From Larus michahellis (taxonomy: Eukaryota > Chordata > Aves > Charadriiformes > Laridae), in contig NC_133903.1 in the NCBI RefSeq assembly GCF_964199755.1, forward strand, positions 4,233,001-4,297,000: a stretch of 64,000 nucleotides of DNA, in the 5' to 3' direction. Position 1 is the first letter of the stretch, and every line of letters starts with the position of its first letter. The position numbers and the translations under genes are program-made. Positions 1 through 12,116 of this stretch are shown piece after piece. The notes under the pieces are model-generated. The model worked only from the letters and a program-made list of their open reading frames with translations. It did no database searches and had not been told where the DNA came from.

Positions 1-5
1 CCCAG

Positions 6-232
6 GCTACTCCCACGTACAACGCCATCACGCAGATGGAGTACCTTGATATGGTGGTGAACGAATGCCTCCGGCTCTTCCCCATTGGGGGCCGGATTGA
101 GAGGGTCTGCAAGAAGACAGTGGAGATCAATGGTGTGACTATTCCAAAGGGCATGGTGGTCATGATCCCAGTCTACGTGATGCATCGTGACCCAGAGTAC
201 TGGCCAGAGCCAGAGGAGTTCAGGCCTGAGAG
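6..232 (+). CDS. CYP3A: CYP3A gene 1, exon 11 (K-helix exon)
   Basis: The exon is 227 bp, starts in phase 0 after the acceptor CCCAG and ends within an Arg codon (AG|GTGAGG). It encodes [20 protein letters not shown] and, further on, [11 protein letters not shown] and [13 protein letters not shown]. The ExxR motif reads E-C-L-R, with Cys where gene 2 and human CYP3A4 have Thr. It is about 69% identical at protein level to exon 11 of gene 2 (about 23 differences in 76 residues by eye). Confidence 0.95.
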
Positions 233-3200
233 GTGAGGGCCGGGCGGGGGTCGATAGCTGCGCACTCAACCTCAGCCCAGGGAGTGGAAATAGCAGCAAA
301 AGTGGGGAATGCGTGATTATAACATTTAAATTAGACATTTATCATTGTCTGACATCTAGTCCCAGCATTACCGTGAGGGGAGTTTTATGATCTACATCCA
401 TAAACTGTGCATGGAATTTAATTAACTGTATTGAAGGGAGCGACAGTGAGAGCAGCTCCCAGCAGCTGTAGCACTGAGGGGTTTATGGCCAGATATTAAA
501 ACGAGAGCCATTGGGTGACTGGCACGATGCCGTGCAAATCAGCAGTGGAAGGGCAAAGACGGGTAGGAAATAAAACTTAATTTTTCAACCCAAGTTATGA
601 AACAATCCTTGCTTAGGAGCCTCTGTCAGACCCCGCGAAATGAGGCAACAGTCCAAGGCAGACATGGGAGACCCTGGGCCTGCTAGTCTTCAGGTGACCA
701 CGAAGACGTTGAGGCTTGGTCCAGAGAGAGCAGGACCAGACCTGTGCCCTTGCACCAGGAGTTGAAATACCCCTGGAAGCTAACCCTGGTGTGGGGATGC
801 GGCGACCTTTGGGACAAAACGTGGCAGCGGCATCAGGCAGAAGTTAGGGAGGGAGATGGGTGCTGCTGAAATCACCTGTGGACCCCTATGGTCCCCTTGT
901 GTTGACTGCAGAAGGAACCACCCAAATGGGAGTACTCCGGCAATGGGCGGGTTACACCAGTTGCTCCAGTAGCTGCGTCCTAACGCCGGTTGGCAAACTG
1001 GGCGTGGGTGGCTGGATGGGAGCTCTTTCGGGATGACTTGCCTTGCTGGGAGTTCATCAGAGAGATGTGCTGGTGTCTCAGAAGCGAGATACTTCACTGC
1101 TGACTTAGCCATGGCTGGGGTTTGTACCTGGACCTCATGCACCGGGAATGAAAAGCTTTCTGACATGAAAACCAACTGATCACTGAGAAGTATTACTGAA
1201 AATGCTCGGTGGCAAATTTCTCTGTGAAGCCGATTGTTCTTCCCTGTTTTTCATGATGAGGAGAGGAATGGCTGGCGTGTCTCAAAAGCAACCCTCCCTT
1301 TAGTCACGCAGGGGGAGAACGCCTTTGTGTTCGCGCAGTCCTTTGATCTAAAGGGAAGACGTGAAGCTGTAGACCGGTGTGTTTTAGGGTTTGAAATCTG
1401 GGTTCAGTTTTTGAGCTGAGAGGGAGTTCTGAGGAAAGAGTAGTTATGAAATCCATTAGCATATTTCAGGTGTTCCCTGCTCACCTGATGCACCTGGAGA
1501 TGCACAGCCAACTCCGAGCAGCAGGATAAAAGCAGAAGCATAAGGCATCTATTGAGACAGGAATAAGGGACTTAGCTGGGTTCTTCTAATACGCACAAAA
1601 ACACAAAAAGCTTTTGCCTTCCCAGACCCCTCATCACTTCAGATCTGAAAGCTTGACGCATCCTGGAACAGTAGCTCTTTCTAACTTTATTTCCTTTCTG
1701 TGATCAGGTTCTCTAAAGAGAGCAAGGAGTCTATTGACCCCTACACCTTCCTGCCGTTCGGGGCTGGCCCCAGGAACTGCATAGGAATGAGGTTTGCTCT
1801 CCTCACCCTGAAAGTGGCCGTGGTCGTCCTCCTGCAAAACTTCTCGTTCAGAACCTGCAAAGACACTCCGGTGAGGATACGGGATGATGTGGTGCGTTGT
1901 CCCGCTGAGGTGGTCCTGCGCCCTCTCTTTTGCCTGCATCTCTGGGCAAACAGGGAATGTCTCACGTGCATATTAAATACCTCTCTTCCCCAAGGAGTTC
2001 AGAGACCACTGAACCTTCCCTGCAGACTCGGGTTTTACTACTTCACACAGAGACCGGGGAGGAAGATTTCACTGTGGATTAGAGAGGCATATGGGAATAA
2101 CTGCATTTCAGTCTTCTCAGCTGATTTAAATGGTTCACCACACGTTACTGATACATTTTTTTTTTAAGCCTCTACAGAAGCAAATTTAATATTGGTGGAA
2201 TATGCCAGGCTGAGATCCCTGAAGTCCTCTGCCTCTCTTTGGGTGCACCTAAGTTGTGGGGTGCTGGCTCCCCCACGGTGCCCTGTCCTTCTGCCTTGAC
2301 CCAGCGTAGGAAAACCCTTCTCCAGAGAGCAGCAAGGGAACATCCCCCCAGCCCGCTCCGAGGCTGCGCTTTGCAACCCAAACGTGGCTATTCTCTGTGA
2401 GAGACACCAAAATCCATCCCTTATGGGCCACCAGGCAGGTCTCGAAAGGGCAACAATTTTCGAGCAAGCGCAAGCTGAGCTAAATTTGAATTGGCGACCC
2501 CCTCCCCCTTTGAGGCTCTGCAGGATCCCACCAGGTTTGGGGTTTGCCCCAGATCCCCATGAACGCCGCATGCAGAACTGATGGGACAGGCCCTGCAGGA
2601 CGGGGCTGTTTGACATAAAGTAAATGCAATGGCCGTTGGAAACGATACGTCAAGCAAGCCCTCCCGAAAGCACGGCGACTCCCCGCCACTCAGAGGCAGG
2701 TAGCGCTATGTTTGGTGTTAGTTTCGACCCGGCGTTCTGCATCCAGTGCTGCGAAGGGCTGTGCCGCGAATACCTTTCGTTCACGAGGCGAGCTTGGGAA
2801 AGCAGAGCGGAGGGGGCAGCAAGTGTGTTCAAAGGACATTTGTTGTAAGAAACAGAAAAATCCTTATTAAATTATGACTTGGCACGGGCGCTCAGCTGGA
2901 ATCTCTGCAGATTCAGATTGCAACTCAACTAGTAACCTGGAGGTGAAAGACTGTAATAGTCCATTAACAATGCAGTGACCTATCCACCCTCCCCCAACTC
3001 TAATGACATTTTTCTAGTCCTCTGCAATCCATAAAATTGATTCTTTTTATAACTGCCTTTAATTAAAAGGAGACAAGTTAAATATGTATTGTATTACTGG
3101 TGCCCATAGGTTTATGGGGCTCTTTCAGCCCTTTTTCCTACAGAAGATGTCATGTACATCAGATCAGAGCGGGAGGGAAAAATTCATGCCGGAACATCCC

Positions 3201-4106
3201 TTTGGAATATGTATGTGGAAGCTGCAGCCTCCTCTCGCTCCTCCACTGATGACACACTGGGCTTCGAGCCACATTGCTTAAATTGCCTGAAACAAAGCTT
3301 AGTGGGATATGGGGCTTTTAATGCAGCTTGTCGGGCTGGGGGTGCATTACCCTTGTCCTGATGGGGAGAAGGAGAACAGGGATACGAGCAGCGTCGAATT
3401 GACGGAGGAGACTTGGTAAAACACTCTTCCCTCCCCTGCAACTTGACTCCCTCCAACCCCAGTTTTAAATGTTCTTTTTATTGAGATTTCCAGCCCACCC
3501 CAAGGGAGCCTGTCGCTCTTCTGTGTGAGGATGCTTTTTCTTTGGTACTCGGCCTGAGCAGCAATCTAACTTTCGTTATTTCCCGGAGAGCTTATTGCTC
3601 CTCCACCTCCCGTTGCGATCCAGCCCCCCTTAGCGCTGACACACTTCAGCGTTAAACCAAATGGCACCGCGGGCCCCTCCTCAGCCGCGGCTGCCCCGAT
3701 GGATTTTGGCTGCTTTTCCCTCCACGTGCAGCCTGTTGGTCAGTGCGCCGAGCTCTTCCCACCGTGCTATGCGAAAGTCAGGATTCACTAACGTGTTTAT
3801 TCGAGCTGAGGGTGATTAAACCCCAGCTCATATCTGTTTTGCATGAGCAATAGCGAAAGTCCTGCTATAAGTACATCTGTAAGTCAGGAAACGCACCAAA
3901 AACAAGGGGTGGCTGAGATGTATGTGGGCCGTAGGGGTCCTGTCAGTGTCATAACTGTCCTTTTTCCCAGCTTACGTGGCTATTTTGATATTTTTTTCCT
4001 CCTGCTCAAGGTCCCGCTGGTTCTGGACACGAAAGGTTTCATGCAACCCAAGGAGCCCATCGTCCTGAAGATGGTCCCCAGAGGCCATGCTGATCTGAAG
4101 AAGTGA
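6..4106 (+). CDS. CYP3A: CYP3A gene 1, 3' part only (exons 11-13)
   Basis: This is the C-terminal part of a cytochrome P450 family 3A monooxygenase, an ER-anchored haem-thiolate enzyme that oxidises steroids and xenobiotics using NADPH-P450 reductase. The coding segments visible are 6-232, 1708-1870 and 4011-4106 (stop TGA 4104-4106). Their lengths (227, 163 and 96 bp) and phases match CYP3A exons 11-13 and those of the intact gene at 31.6-42.8 kb. They contain the K-helix ExxR (ECLRLFP), the PERF region (FRPERF), the haem loop [12 protein letters not shown] with the proximal Cys, and the C-terminal strand ([12 protein letters not shown]). The gene starts left of the window; the acceptor AG of exon 11 is at 4-5. 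It converges on the - strand CYP3A pseudogene and gene 2. There is no frameshift or stop in the visible part, so it looks functional. Which orthologue it is (for example chicken CYP3A37- or CYP3A80-like) cannot be settled here. Confidence 0.95.
233..1707 (+). other. intron 11 of CYP3A gene 1
   Basis: The 1.48 kb intron has donor GTGAGG and acceptor TTTCTGTGATCAG. I see no exon, repeat or other recognisable element in it. Confidence 0.85.
1708..1870 (+). CDS. CYP3A: CYP3A gene 1, exon 12 (haem-binding exon)
   Basis: The exon is 163 bp, the standard CYP3A length. It encodes [20 protein letters not shown] followed by [15 protein letters not shown], the Cys-ligand loop and L-helix, and ends at a codon boundary (ACT CCG|GTGAGG). 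The FxxGxRxCxG signature is complete. Confidence 0.96.
1871..4010 (+). other. intron 12 of CYP3A gene 1
   Basis: The 2.14 kb intron has donor GTGAGG. Its acceptor is the less favoured AAG (CTCCTGCTCAAG, ending at 4010). A better-looking CAG lies 40 nt upstream (TTTTTCCCAG, ending at 3970). No other element was recognised in it. Confidence 0.8.
4011..4106 (+). CDS. CYP3A: CYP3A gene 1, exon 13 (C-terminus and stop)
   Basis: The exon encodes [20 protein letters not shown] then [11 protein letters not shown] and the stop TGA at 4104-4106. The position matches the end of CYP3A4 ([20 protein letters not shown]). The reading frame continues directly from exon 12 only if the AAG acceptor at 4010 is used. 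Confidence 0.93.
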   Translation, partial: VPLVLDTKGFMQPKEPIVLKMVPRGHADLKK

Positions 4107-5140
4107 AGGAAGCAGGAACGGATCAGGGACTCTTGTTTGATGGCGCCTCCTCTGACTCTCCAGAGGAGACCCAGACTGATGTGTGCGCTTCAGAAATGCC
4201 CGTGGTGCAAACCCCCCATTTCACAACAGGGCATTAGGGGTTTGGCCCAGGGTAATTACATGAGCATTATCCTAATGAAAATTAGCCCCAGATCCCGCTG
4301 TTCCCGATCACAATAGGCATTTTGCGAGACCATTTGCACTCGAGTTATTTGGGCACTTTTTTTCTCTCCCTCTGAAGAAGCACTTTTCTCAGCAATTTGA
4401 TTCCAGACTCTGTCAGTCTCTTCTGGCAGTGTAATTTAAATCAAGATAGGGAGAGAAAATTGCTCATACTTAAGTAATGCTACCCTTGCTCCTCTTCCTA
4501 CTGCCTGCTGGGTGACTCCGTATGTCTTCTGGTTTTATTCTCCTGGGAGTGCAGAGTTGTCCAGGGCTATTTCCTCAGCTGTGTGCTACGACCCTAACAA
4601 GTGTTAGAGTGGTCACATCCTTGCAGGAATGAATGCCTGTGGCAAAGTTTCTGATGCTGATTTATTGAGATTTTCTTATGATTTTAGATGGCTTTTGCGT
4701 GATGCGGATTGCAGATGAGTTGAGTGGAGCAGCCCAGAGACAAGCAGTTGCCCCGACTGGCTGGAGATGTGCAGAGTGGGAGAGAAGTGCCCCGCACGTG
4801 TTTCCTGATTGTTTGATTATTTTACTGCGGGCGTGCAGACATCTCCCGTAGATGGATTGTCAACGCAGGCACCATCTATGCTGCTGTCATGACACCTTTT
4901 GGTCTCTGATTTCTATTAGGCCACTTGTAAGACCGAATTAACTGAATTAATAATGATGCAGAGTGCAGCACTGAGAGCCTTCAGGTGTCCTGGAGAACCC
5001 TAGTCTGGAAGAAAGGTGTTGCCTTTGGCTAATGTGAGCTGGAAGGTCTTGCTAGACTGCCATTTTTGTAGATTCTGGAAGACCTGTATGCTCACATTTC
5101 ATATTATTCCTCCAGGAAGTGCTACTGGAGGGTTAACTGC

Positions 5141-5146
5141 AATAAA
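5141..5146 (+). terminator. candidate poly(A) signal of CYP3A gene 1
   Basis: This is the first AATAAA downstream of the gene 1 stop. It would give a 3' UTR of about 1.05 kb and lies just before a CR1 insertion. Assignment is by position only. Confidence 0.3.
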
Positions 5147-5224
5147 AAGCTCCCTTACCTCTTCTGTAACCAGCTGATGCCAGTCTCTGATTCTGTTCTT
5201 TCCTCTATACACAAGTGGATACGC

Positions 5225-5466
5225 AAGTGAAGGTAGATTTAGATTGGATCTCAGGAAGAAATTCTTTGCTGTGAGGGTGGTGAGGCGCTGGAACACGTTG
5301 CCCAGAGAAGCTGTGGCTGCCCCGTCCCTGGAGGGGTTCAAGGCCAGGTTGGACGGGGCTTGGAGCAACCTGGGCTGGTGGGAGGTGTCCCTGCCCAGGG
5401 CAGGGGGGTTGGAACTAGGTGATCTTTGAGGTCCCTTCCAACCCAAACCATTCTGTGATTCTATGA
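5225..5466 (+). mobile_element. CR1 LINE, 3' end fragment
   Basis: The segment matches the avian CR1 3' terminus: AGGAAGAAATTCTTTGCTGT, GTTGCCCAGAGAAGCTGTGG, CTGGAGGGGTTCAAGGCCAG, GGTCCCTTCCAACCC and the terminal ATTCTGTGATTCTATGA. It is 5'-truncated, as most CR1 copies are. The short open frames here are remnants of CR1 sequence, not genes. Confidence 0.92.
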
Positions 5467-7669
5467 GTCTAACTGTAGGTCTCATAAGTCATTGGCCAGA
5501 CAACGATGTGGACTCATCACCTTTCCCAGATGGGCTGGGCTCCTTTGGTGGGATCCTCAAAGGAGATCCTCCCTCTGCCTCAAAAATCAGTGCCACAGAG
5601 CAGAGACAGAAGTTCTCTTTTGCAATTCATTCTTCCACTGGCCTTGTAGCATCACAAATTACTGAGGGTTTGGTCTCGCCAGTCTCAGCCAAGCATTTGT
5701 CGTTCTCTGAAAGTAGAGGGGTTCGATTCCAGCATCTGCTCCGTGCTGCAAACCACCTGACCTCGTCCTGGGTTCAAAGTGCTCTCCATGCTCCCTCCTG
5801 AGCTCCTCATGCACCTACGTCAGCGCACCCTTCCACTGGAGGATGTCTTCTGCTTCCAAGCTGTCAAAGTTCAGCGCTGGGTGAAATACATGCACGTGCG
5901 TCTACAGCTAACCCAGCCACCACCACCTACAGTGCTGCTTGCGTTCCTGCAGGATGAAAACTCATTATGCCTCGGATGAATCCAAGTCACTACCTCATGT
6001 GTATCGTCAGTAGGAAGAGCTGCTTCTGGCGATGTGGAGTTTGAGGTACCCCAGTCCAAAAATAAATGGCTGAGCAGAAGCATTGCTGGTGCGAAGTCGT
6101 TACCATTGCGAAATTGGGCTTAGGAACTTCAGTCACTAGACAGCAGTTTTCATCTTTCTTTTATATTCTTACACATAGATAGATAGATAGTATATTATTT
6201 TTATATTTTCTCCCTATATCTTTTAGGAATTGTATAGAAAACCCCCAAAGAGATATAATAACCTTTCTGCAATTTAATTTAATCAGGTTAAATTCCCCAG
6301 AGAAAAACACCCTTGACTGGAAGTGTAGGGGAAGAGCAGGGCTGCTTCTCTGGGGAGTCACCCATGAGCTGGGTGAGAGGGTTAGAAGATTCCCAACAGC
6401 TCTGTCAGCCACGGCTTCCCCTTCTGCCTTCGTCACCTTCAGCAGCGCGGCTCCCTTCCGCCACCAGTGTACAAAAGTGACAACTCGTCTTTGTTTTCAG
6501 CTGTTACCGTCCCCTTTTTAAAAGCCGTGGCACTGTGTTTGACTGTGATGGCGCATCTCAGGGGAGAACGGCAAAATACAGAAGCAGTCAGAGCCCTGGA
6601 GAGAAAACAGCCGAAAAGTGCCTGCACCGTCACAGCGGTTCATAAAAAGGGGCACGGAAAATCCTCAGGTCCCTGCCTTGAGAGGTGACCGAGAAGATGA
6701 GGGTGACGAAGTCACACACAGTGTCACAGGTCAGGGATGAATTAATAACCTCGCTGGGGCGAAGGCCGTAGCTTGCCCGGTGGCAGCGAGGGAAGGGTTT
6801 TGCCTCCCCGCTCCATGCCTGTGTTGGAATTAATCACTCCCATACAAATGTCAACACTACGGAAAACATCCTTCAGGATAATCTCTCTCACAAAGCTGCT
6901 TAACATTTTGGTAATATACAGTTCACTTGCAGGTGTCAAAGGATTTCAGCCTCTCTCATCTCTGTTCAAAGGCATCTTCATCTGCCGGCACCCCGCGCCG
7001 ATGCAGCGGGCGCGCAGGGGGCTGCGACCGGCAACGCCGACGTGCCCGCGGAGAGGCCCACCGGCAAACGCACGGCACGGCTCCATCTCCCGGCACCTGC
7101 ACGGGATCCTGGCAAGGGACGACACGATGTCGAGGCGTGCCAGATCTCCTCTTCGTTCTGCTGAATTCATCCGTGCACGAGAGCAGAGAGTGCGCACCTT
7201 CGCCAGCTCCCGCTTGTCCCGGGGGGAGGTTTGCCATCAGATTTTGGCTTTGTGGAGTGGCTGGGGGGGACCTTGCAGTGGGGAGTTGCTCGGATGCTGT
7301 GAGTTTTCCAGCAGGCCCAGTACATGGGACGCTGCTTCTTGGCTTCATTCCAGGCCGAGTGGCTATTTGGAGGGTGTTCTGTGTCAACCCTTTCTGGGCC
7401 GATTTCCAGCGGTAACGAGCAGGCACCGCTCCCCCGTAGCCAGAGGGAAATAAAGCTGTGCTCTTCAACAGCCGCGTGCCTCAGTTTACCCACACGTCAA
7501 ATTATTTTTAAAGTTCTTTACAGTTTAGGCAATCGTGAACCTTATATATAACCATAAGGTAGACTGCGGGCCTACCTTATGTCATGCTTTGATTCAGATC
7601 ACAGCAAGGTCACAGAGGGAGTCAATGGGTTTCCTTAGGGTGCCACCAAAGCAGAAGTGCTTCAGGAGC

Positions 7670-7851
7670 TCATCTAACGTTGGAACAGGCTACCCAGGGA
7701 TGTGGTGGAATCGCCATCCCTGGAGGTATTTAAAAACCAGGTAGATGCGCTGAGGGACGTGGTTTAGTGGTTTTGGCAGTGTTAGGTTAATGCTTGGACT
7801 CAATGATCTTAAAGGTCTCTTCCAACCTAGATGATTCTGTGATTCTATAAC
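7670..7851 (+). mobile_element. CR1 LINE, 3' end fragment (diverged)
   Basis: The segment contains GAACAGGCTACCCAGGGATG, CCATCCCTGGAGGTATTTAA and TCTTCCAACCTAGATGATTC, and ends in TTCTGTGATTCTATAA. It belongs to a different CR1 subfamily from the copy at 5.2 kb (the 'wetting' region reads TGAGGGACGTGGTTTAGTGG) and resembles the copy at 27 kb. Confidence 0.88.
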
Positions 7852-9763
7852 ACGCTCCAGCTGCTGACAGCTGGAAGCAAGTCCTCTACTCCCCCTAAAA
7901 AACATATAGGATGAATATAGCGCCCTCAGCACCAACTCCTCCGCTTCCCCTCCTATAGCGCAGCACTGTTCCCTGGCACAAACACAGCTTCAGCTCAGCA
8001 ACAGCTCCTTCTGCACGGATAGTCCACCATCAAGTTGTGTCATTCAAATCTGGCCCCGTTCGCTCGGGCTTCTATTATTTAGGCTTGTTTCAAGCAAGAC
8101 CATCCACTTGCACTTAACACGGTGCTCACTCGTTGAAGTCGTATCGCTGCTGGGCTTAACACGGGAGAGCTTTGTTGGCTCTTGGTCCTCTCCCATGGCT
8201 GCGGGAGGTCCCCAGGCCGGTCGCGGGTAGAGTGGTCGTTCCTGCCACAATTTGCAAGACGCTTGGAGCTTTCCTGACCCAGACCTGGTTTGCATAGAGG
8301 TTGTCTGTATTATTGCTGCTGGCGCTGTACCGGGCCCGCTGGTGAAGAGAGATAGGCCTCCAGAAACTCTTATTGAATGCTCGATTCAGTTAAAATCGAT
8401 GGAATAATCAGCCCGCAGAGTCTGCCCAAAGGTCAGGAAGCAGCGATTTTTTCGTGCAGCGGCTTTGGTCCTGAGCTATTGTTTGAGGGTGAGGATTGCC
8501 AGCAAAAGCTCTCCAGCAGGTAGCTTATAAAAGTGTTATGACTGCTGGTATTAAGCTGACAGGCTAACGTAACGAGCGCATAACAAGCTCTCCTAAAATA
8601 GAGATGTAAATTCTTCGCAGCGCTCTTATTCCTTGGACAACTCAAAAACGCTCTGGGGATGGACACGGTGCAGGATGGGCTGGCGTCCTGCAAGCCAACA
8701 TGCAGAAGAGCCTCGAAGAGGAGCCCACCGTCGTGGAGAAGGTAGAGGATGCCAGGAGAAGGAGTGCCGGGCCATGGGATGGGACTAGGTCGGATGACCC
8801 CCACTTTCTCACCCCATTCCATCCCACAGCCCCACATTTTGTCCCTCCCAGCCTCTCCCCACCCATCTGTCACCCAGAGACATCTCTGTGGCTCTTTAGT
8901 CCTGCCTGCGCCAGCAGCAGCCGCCTGCAGTGTCAAAGGACACAGCAACGGGGGGACCCGTCGTTACCCCTCCCATCGCTCAGGCACGCGTGCGCTGTCA
9001 GCTGGACACGCTACATACCCTGCGCTGAATTTCCAGACACACTTTGATCTTTCCTTTTTAAGCCCAGCAACTCGATCCCCCACAGAGCTAAGGTAAACGG
9101 CTGGGAGGCCGCTTCGGTGGATTCAAGGTTTCGAGTCAAACAGCAGTCATTTAACCACTCTTTTAAATTTCATATCATTTGAATGTCATATGTCAAGCTG
9201 GTGCTGCTTCCACTGAAGGCAAATAGATGTTTATTCCCCTCGCAGCTGGCCAGCAGTCTGACATTCATTACCGAAGCCTTGCAGCTGCCAGGGATTGAAG
9301 CTACCTGTAGGAGTACGTCTATCAAAGCCTTCCACCTCTTAAGGGTTATTCCCTGTAATATCAGCTCATACGTTTTGGTTCAGGCTCATTTTACAGCCGC
9401 CGTGGGTTTGCAGTTGTTTTTCCCTATGTCTGGGCAAGGTCAGGCATTGTTTTTTGCCCGTTCCCTCCAAAATTATGTTGTTGCCTCATTTTTCATGGCT
9501 TGTGCTGGGTTCAGACTCGCCGTCGCACATAAACCCCCGAGGTTTATGAAGTGAACGTTCCTCTGCGTGGTCTTACGGCCGTGGGCAGCGGCCAACACAC
9601 AGGACAACCGCGCTGGTGGCCCAGCTGCCACATCTTGATGCAGCTCCATCCCTCCGTGGGGCACTGCAAATGCTGTTTCTGGGGAGTAAGTTTATGGATG
9701 TCGTGCAGCTTATTGGGCATTAAAATGTTCAATCAGCTGCAGAGGATTTTACAGCAAAAAATG

Positions 9764-9780
9764 AAAAAAAAAAAAAAAAA
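9764..9780. repeat. poly(A) tract
   Basis: Seventeen A residues within a longer A-rich stretch (about 9756-9787). No retrotransposon body was recognised next to it. Confidence 0.9.
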
Positions 9781-10397
9781 GAAAAAGACAAGCGAGATGA
9801 TCAGCTTAGTTTGCATTTAGACATTGCCCTGAATGTCACAGAGCAATTTACACCTGTACAAAGAGTCTGCGGAGTTATATTGAATCAGACCTGGAGCATT
9901 TACAGCCGCTTTGCACGAGCATAAATGATAACATAAGGTGCAAAGGAAACAGCCAGCCGGACAATTACAGAGCGTCTTCACACGCCTTATTAATCCTCAT
10001 TACAGCCCTCTGTGCTGAGACTCGGGCATCTTCCCTTCCCCGACAAGGGCCGGGGAGGCTGTGGAGCCAATTTAGCCACCTGCCAAAACTGCGGCATCTG
10101 ACTGCTGGTATCAACGTGTCCTTGCTCCCGGAGAGCTGGATGCTCCTTGCCGGTGTCTGAGACGCATCTTGCTAAATTACAGCGCTGGAGATCACAGCTG
10201 CCTCCTGTCCTACCAGGCTTCTGAGCAACGTGCGATGTTACGCTCAACTATACGTATGTCTTTTTGTCCGGGTTTTTCCCCCCCCCACTAAGTTTACCTG
10301 CGTCAGGATCTCAGGAAGGTGGGGTGAAGTTCACCTGAAAGGCTACAAGCCCAGTTCCTCGCCGGCGCTGATGCGCCCATGGAGCAGGTGTGGATGC

Positions 10398-10419
10398 TGT
10401 GTGTGTGTGTGTGTGTGTG
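10398..10419. repeat. (TG)n microsatellite
   Basis: Eleven uninterrupted TG units. Confidence 0.95.
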
Positions 10420-10879
10420 CATGCCTCAGGAAACAGGAGAACGGTCTAAAAAAAGAATTATTCAGCCATTCTCGGAGCAAGAGGCTAAAAGTATCGCCAG
10501 CACGTGCCTGAGCCGTGCCTGTGCTCTCAGGTTAACGACCGAATATACAGCTGCCAGCATCGCTCTGTATCTACAGTAACGTTTCACGAGCGGTAGGATT
10601 GTTTGCCATAGCTCTCACATTTATGTCTGATACTGAAACTCCTCAAAAGAGAACACCTACCCAGCGTTTCTCAGCACTCCCAGAGGTCTCACCCTGTTTC
10701 CCATTCGGAGCTTCCTGCTTAAAAGCTGGTAGACCTGAACTTCCCCCACTGAAGATGACAAGACCTGGCGAGTGTTGAGCTGTGCGGACAGGAGACAGCC
10801 TGAATAGTTAGACCGGTCGTACGCAGTTGGGAGCGTGGCTGTCTAATGTTCTTTCTGGGATTCTTATTAATTTTATCTT

Positions 10880-11015
10880 ATTATTTCATAATAGATATAA
10901 CCCATGTGCTAGTGCTGGCAGGCTGTAATTGGGCCTTGCCAGGGAATTACTCATATTTTTCATTCTTGAAGGAATGAAGAGCGTATTCGGTTATGCTAAC
11001 GACCTCATTTGTGTG
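10880..11015 (+). repeat. duplicated non-coding block A (first copy)
   Basis: The block is clearly related to 29390-29520 (A') in the same orientation. Shared anchors include GCTGGCAGG/CCTGGCAGG, TGTAATTGG/CATAATTGG, GGGAATTACTCATATTTTTC versus GAGAATTAGTCACATTTTTC, and GGAATGA/AGAATGA. It lies 3' of the pseudogene, as A' lies 3' of gene 2. It has no coding potential. It is either a surviving piece of a tandem duplication or a conserved regulatory element. Confidence 0.7.
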
Positions 11016-12078
11016 GATTCCATTCACTTGATATGTCTCGCTCGTGAAGTATTACAGCTAGAGCGCAGATTTCTCACTCAAAGTAAACGTCGGGGTGTCT
11101 CGAAGCAGATGCTCTCCTCTCCAGAAGATGCCTCCGCCGTGTTCGCCTCTCCTTCGGCAGCTGCACACTCGCCCAAAGGTGTTTTTTTTTTTTTGCAGAA
11201 CACGTTTTGCTGGTGGTGATGCACATCTTACCCTCTCGGCGTCCCAGGGTGCTGCGGAGACATGGAGCTCTCTGAAATGGAGGGGAAAAACATTTGTTAT
11301 CTATTGCTGCTTTATAAATCCTTTCCGCCTATTTAGTAACCCTTGTTTGGGCCTTGGGCCTTTTGGGGTGGCTTGTAAAACACCGCCAGAGGTGGAGTGT
11401 CTACCCAAGTTCTCATCCGAGGAGTTTTTTAACTCTCCGCAGGGTATAAATGATAGTTTCAGCCACGGAGAACCTTCCTCCTCGTGCTTACAATTACTCT
11501 CCTTTGTGTGTGTATCAAAGCAGGAGCAACACATCCTCGTCAATAAAAGCCCTTTCTAATTCTTTTTTATCCTCCCCAGGGGAGTCCTTAGAGCCCTGTG
11601 GAACCCGGAGCGGCCCTTTAATTCCTCCCGCTTTGGTCCTCGCCGCTGCTTGGGGCCTGTTGTTGTAGCAGCCGCGCCGGCTGTGAGAAATGCTGCTCCT
11701 TAATCGAGCAGAGCGGTGGCTGCTGAATGACACAAAGCATTACCTGCCCACGGGGACCCGGCGTGCCGGCTGTTTCTGCAGCGTTATCAAAAATGTTTCC
11801 ACACATTTGTTTGTAAAATGTCTTTATCCAGCCAGGAGAAATGTCCCTTGAAGTCAACTAACCAAATAAATAAATAACGGTCAAAGACAATGCAGCCGGG
11901 GGAAAAAAAAAAAAAAACAACAACTTTCTAGAGGGAAATAAGTGATGGATTGGAAGAGATTTGAGGCTGTTGTCTTGTACAACTTGGCGCACGACGTGAC
12001 AGAAGAGAGTACTCACCGCGCCGCTTCCTGGGCTTCCATTTCAGATGAAGTCCTAAAAATGCTGATTTAAAAGGGTTG

Positions 12079-12116
12079 GAAAAAAAAAAAAACAACAAAA
12101 AACAAACAAACAACCA
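12079..12116. repeat. A-rich simple sequence
   Basis: A run of A followed by (ACAAA)-like units. It is low-complexity sequence only. Confidence 0.85.

Noticed and set aside
1871..2167. Continuation of the exon 12 frame beyond the donor (intron retention product)
   Set aside because: The GTGAGG donor at 1871 and the CYP3A exon length of 163 bp fix the exon end. The read-through peptide has no family similarity.
6773..7468. Open frames of 226, 162 and 170 codons on both strands
   Set aside because: They overlap one another in three frames over a GC-rich stretch, show no known domain or splice structure, and have irregular composition. They are best read as chance.
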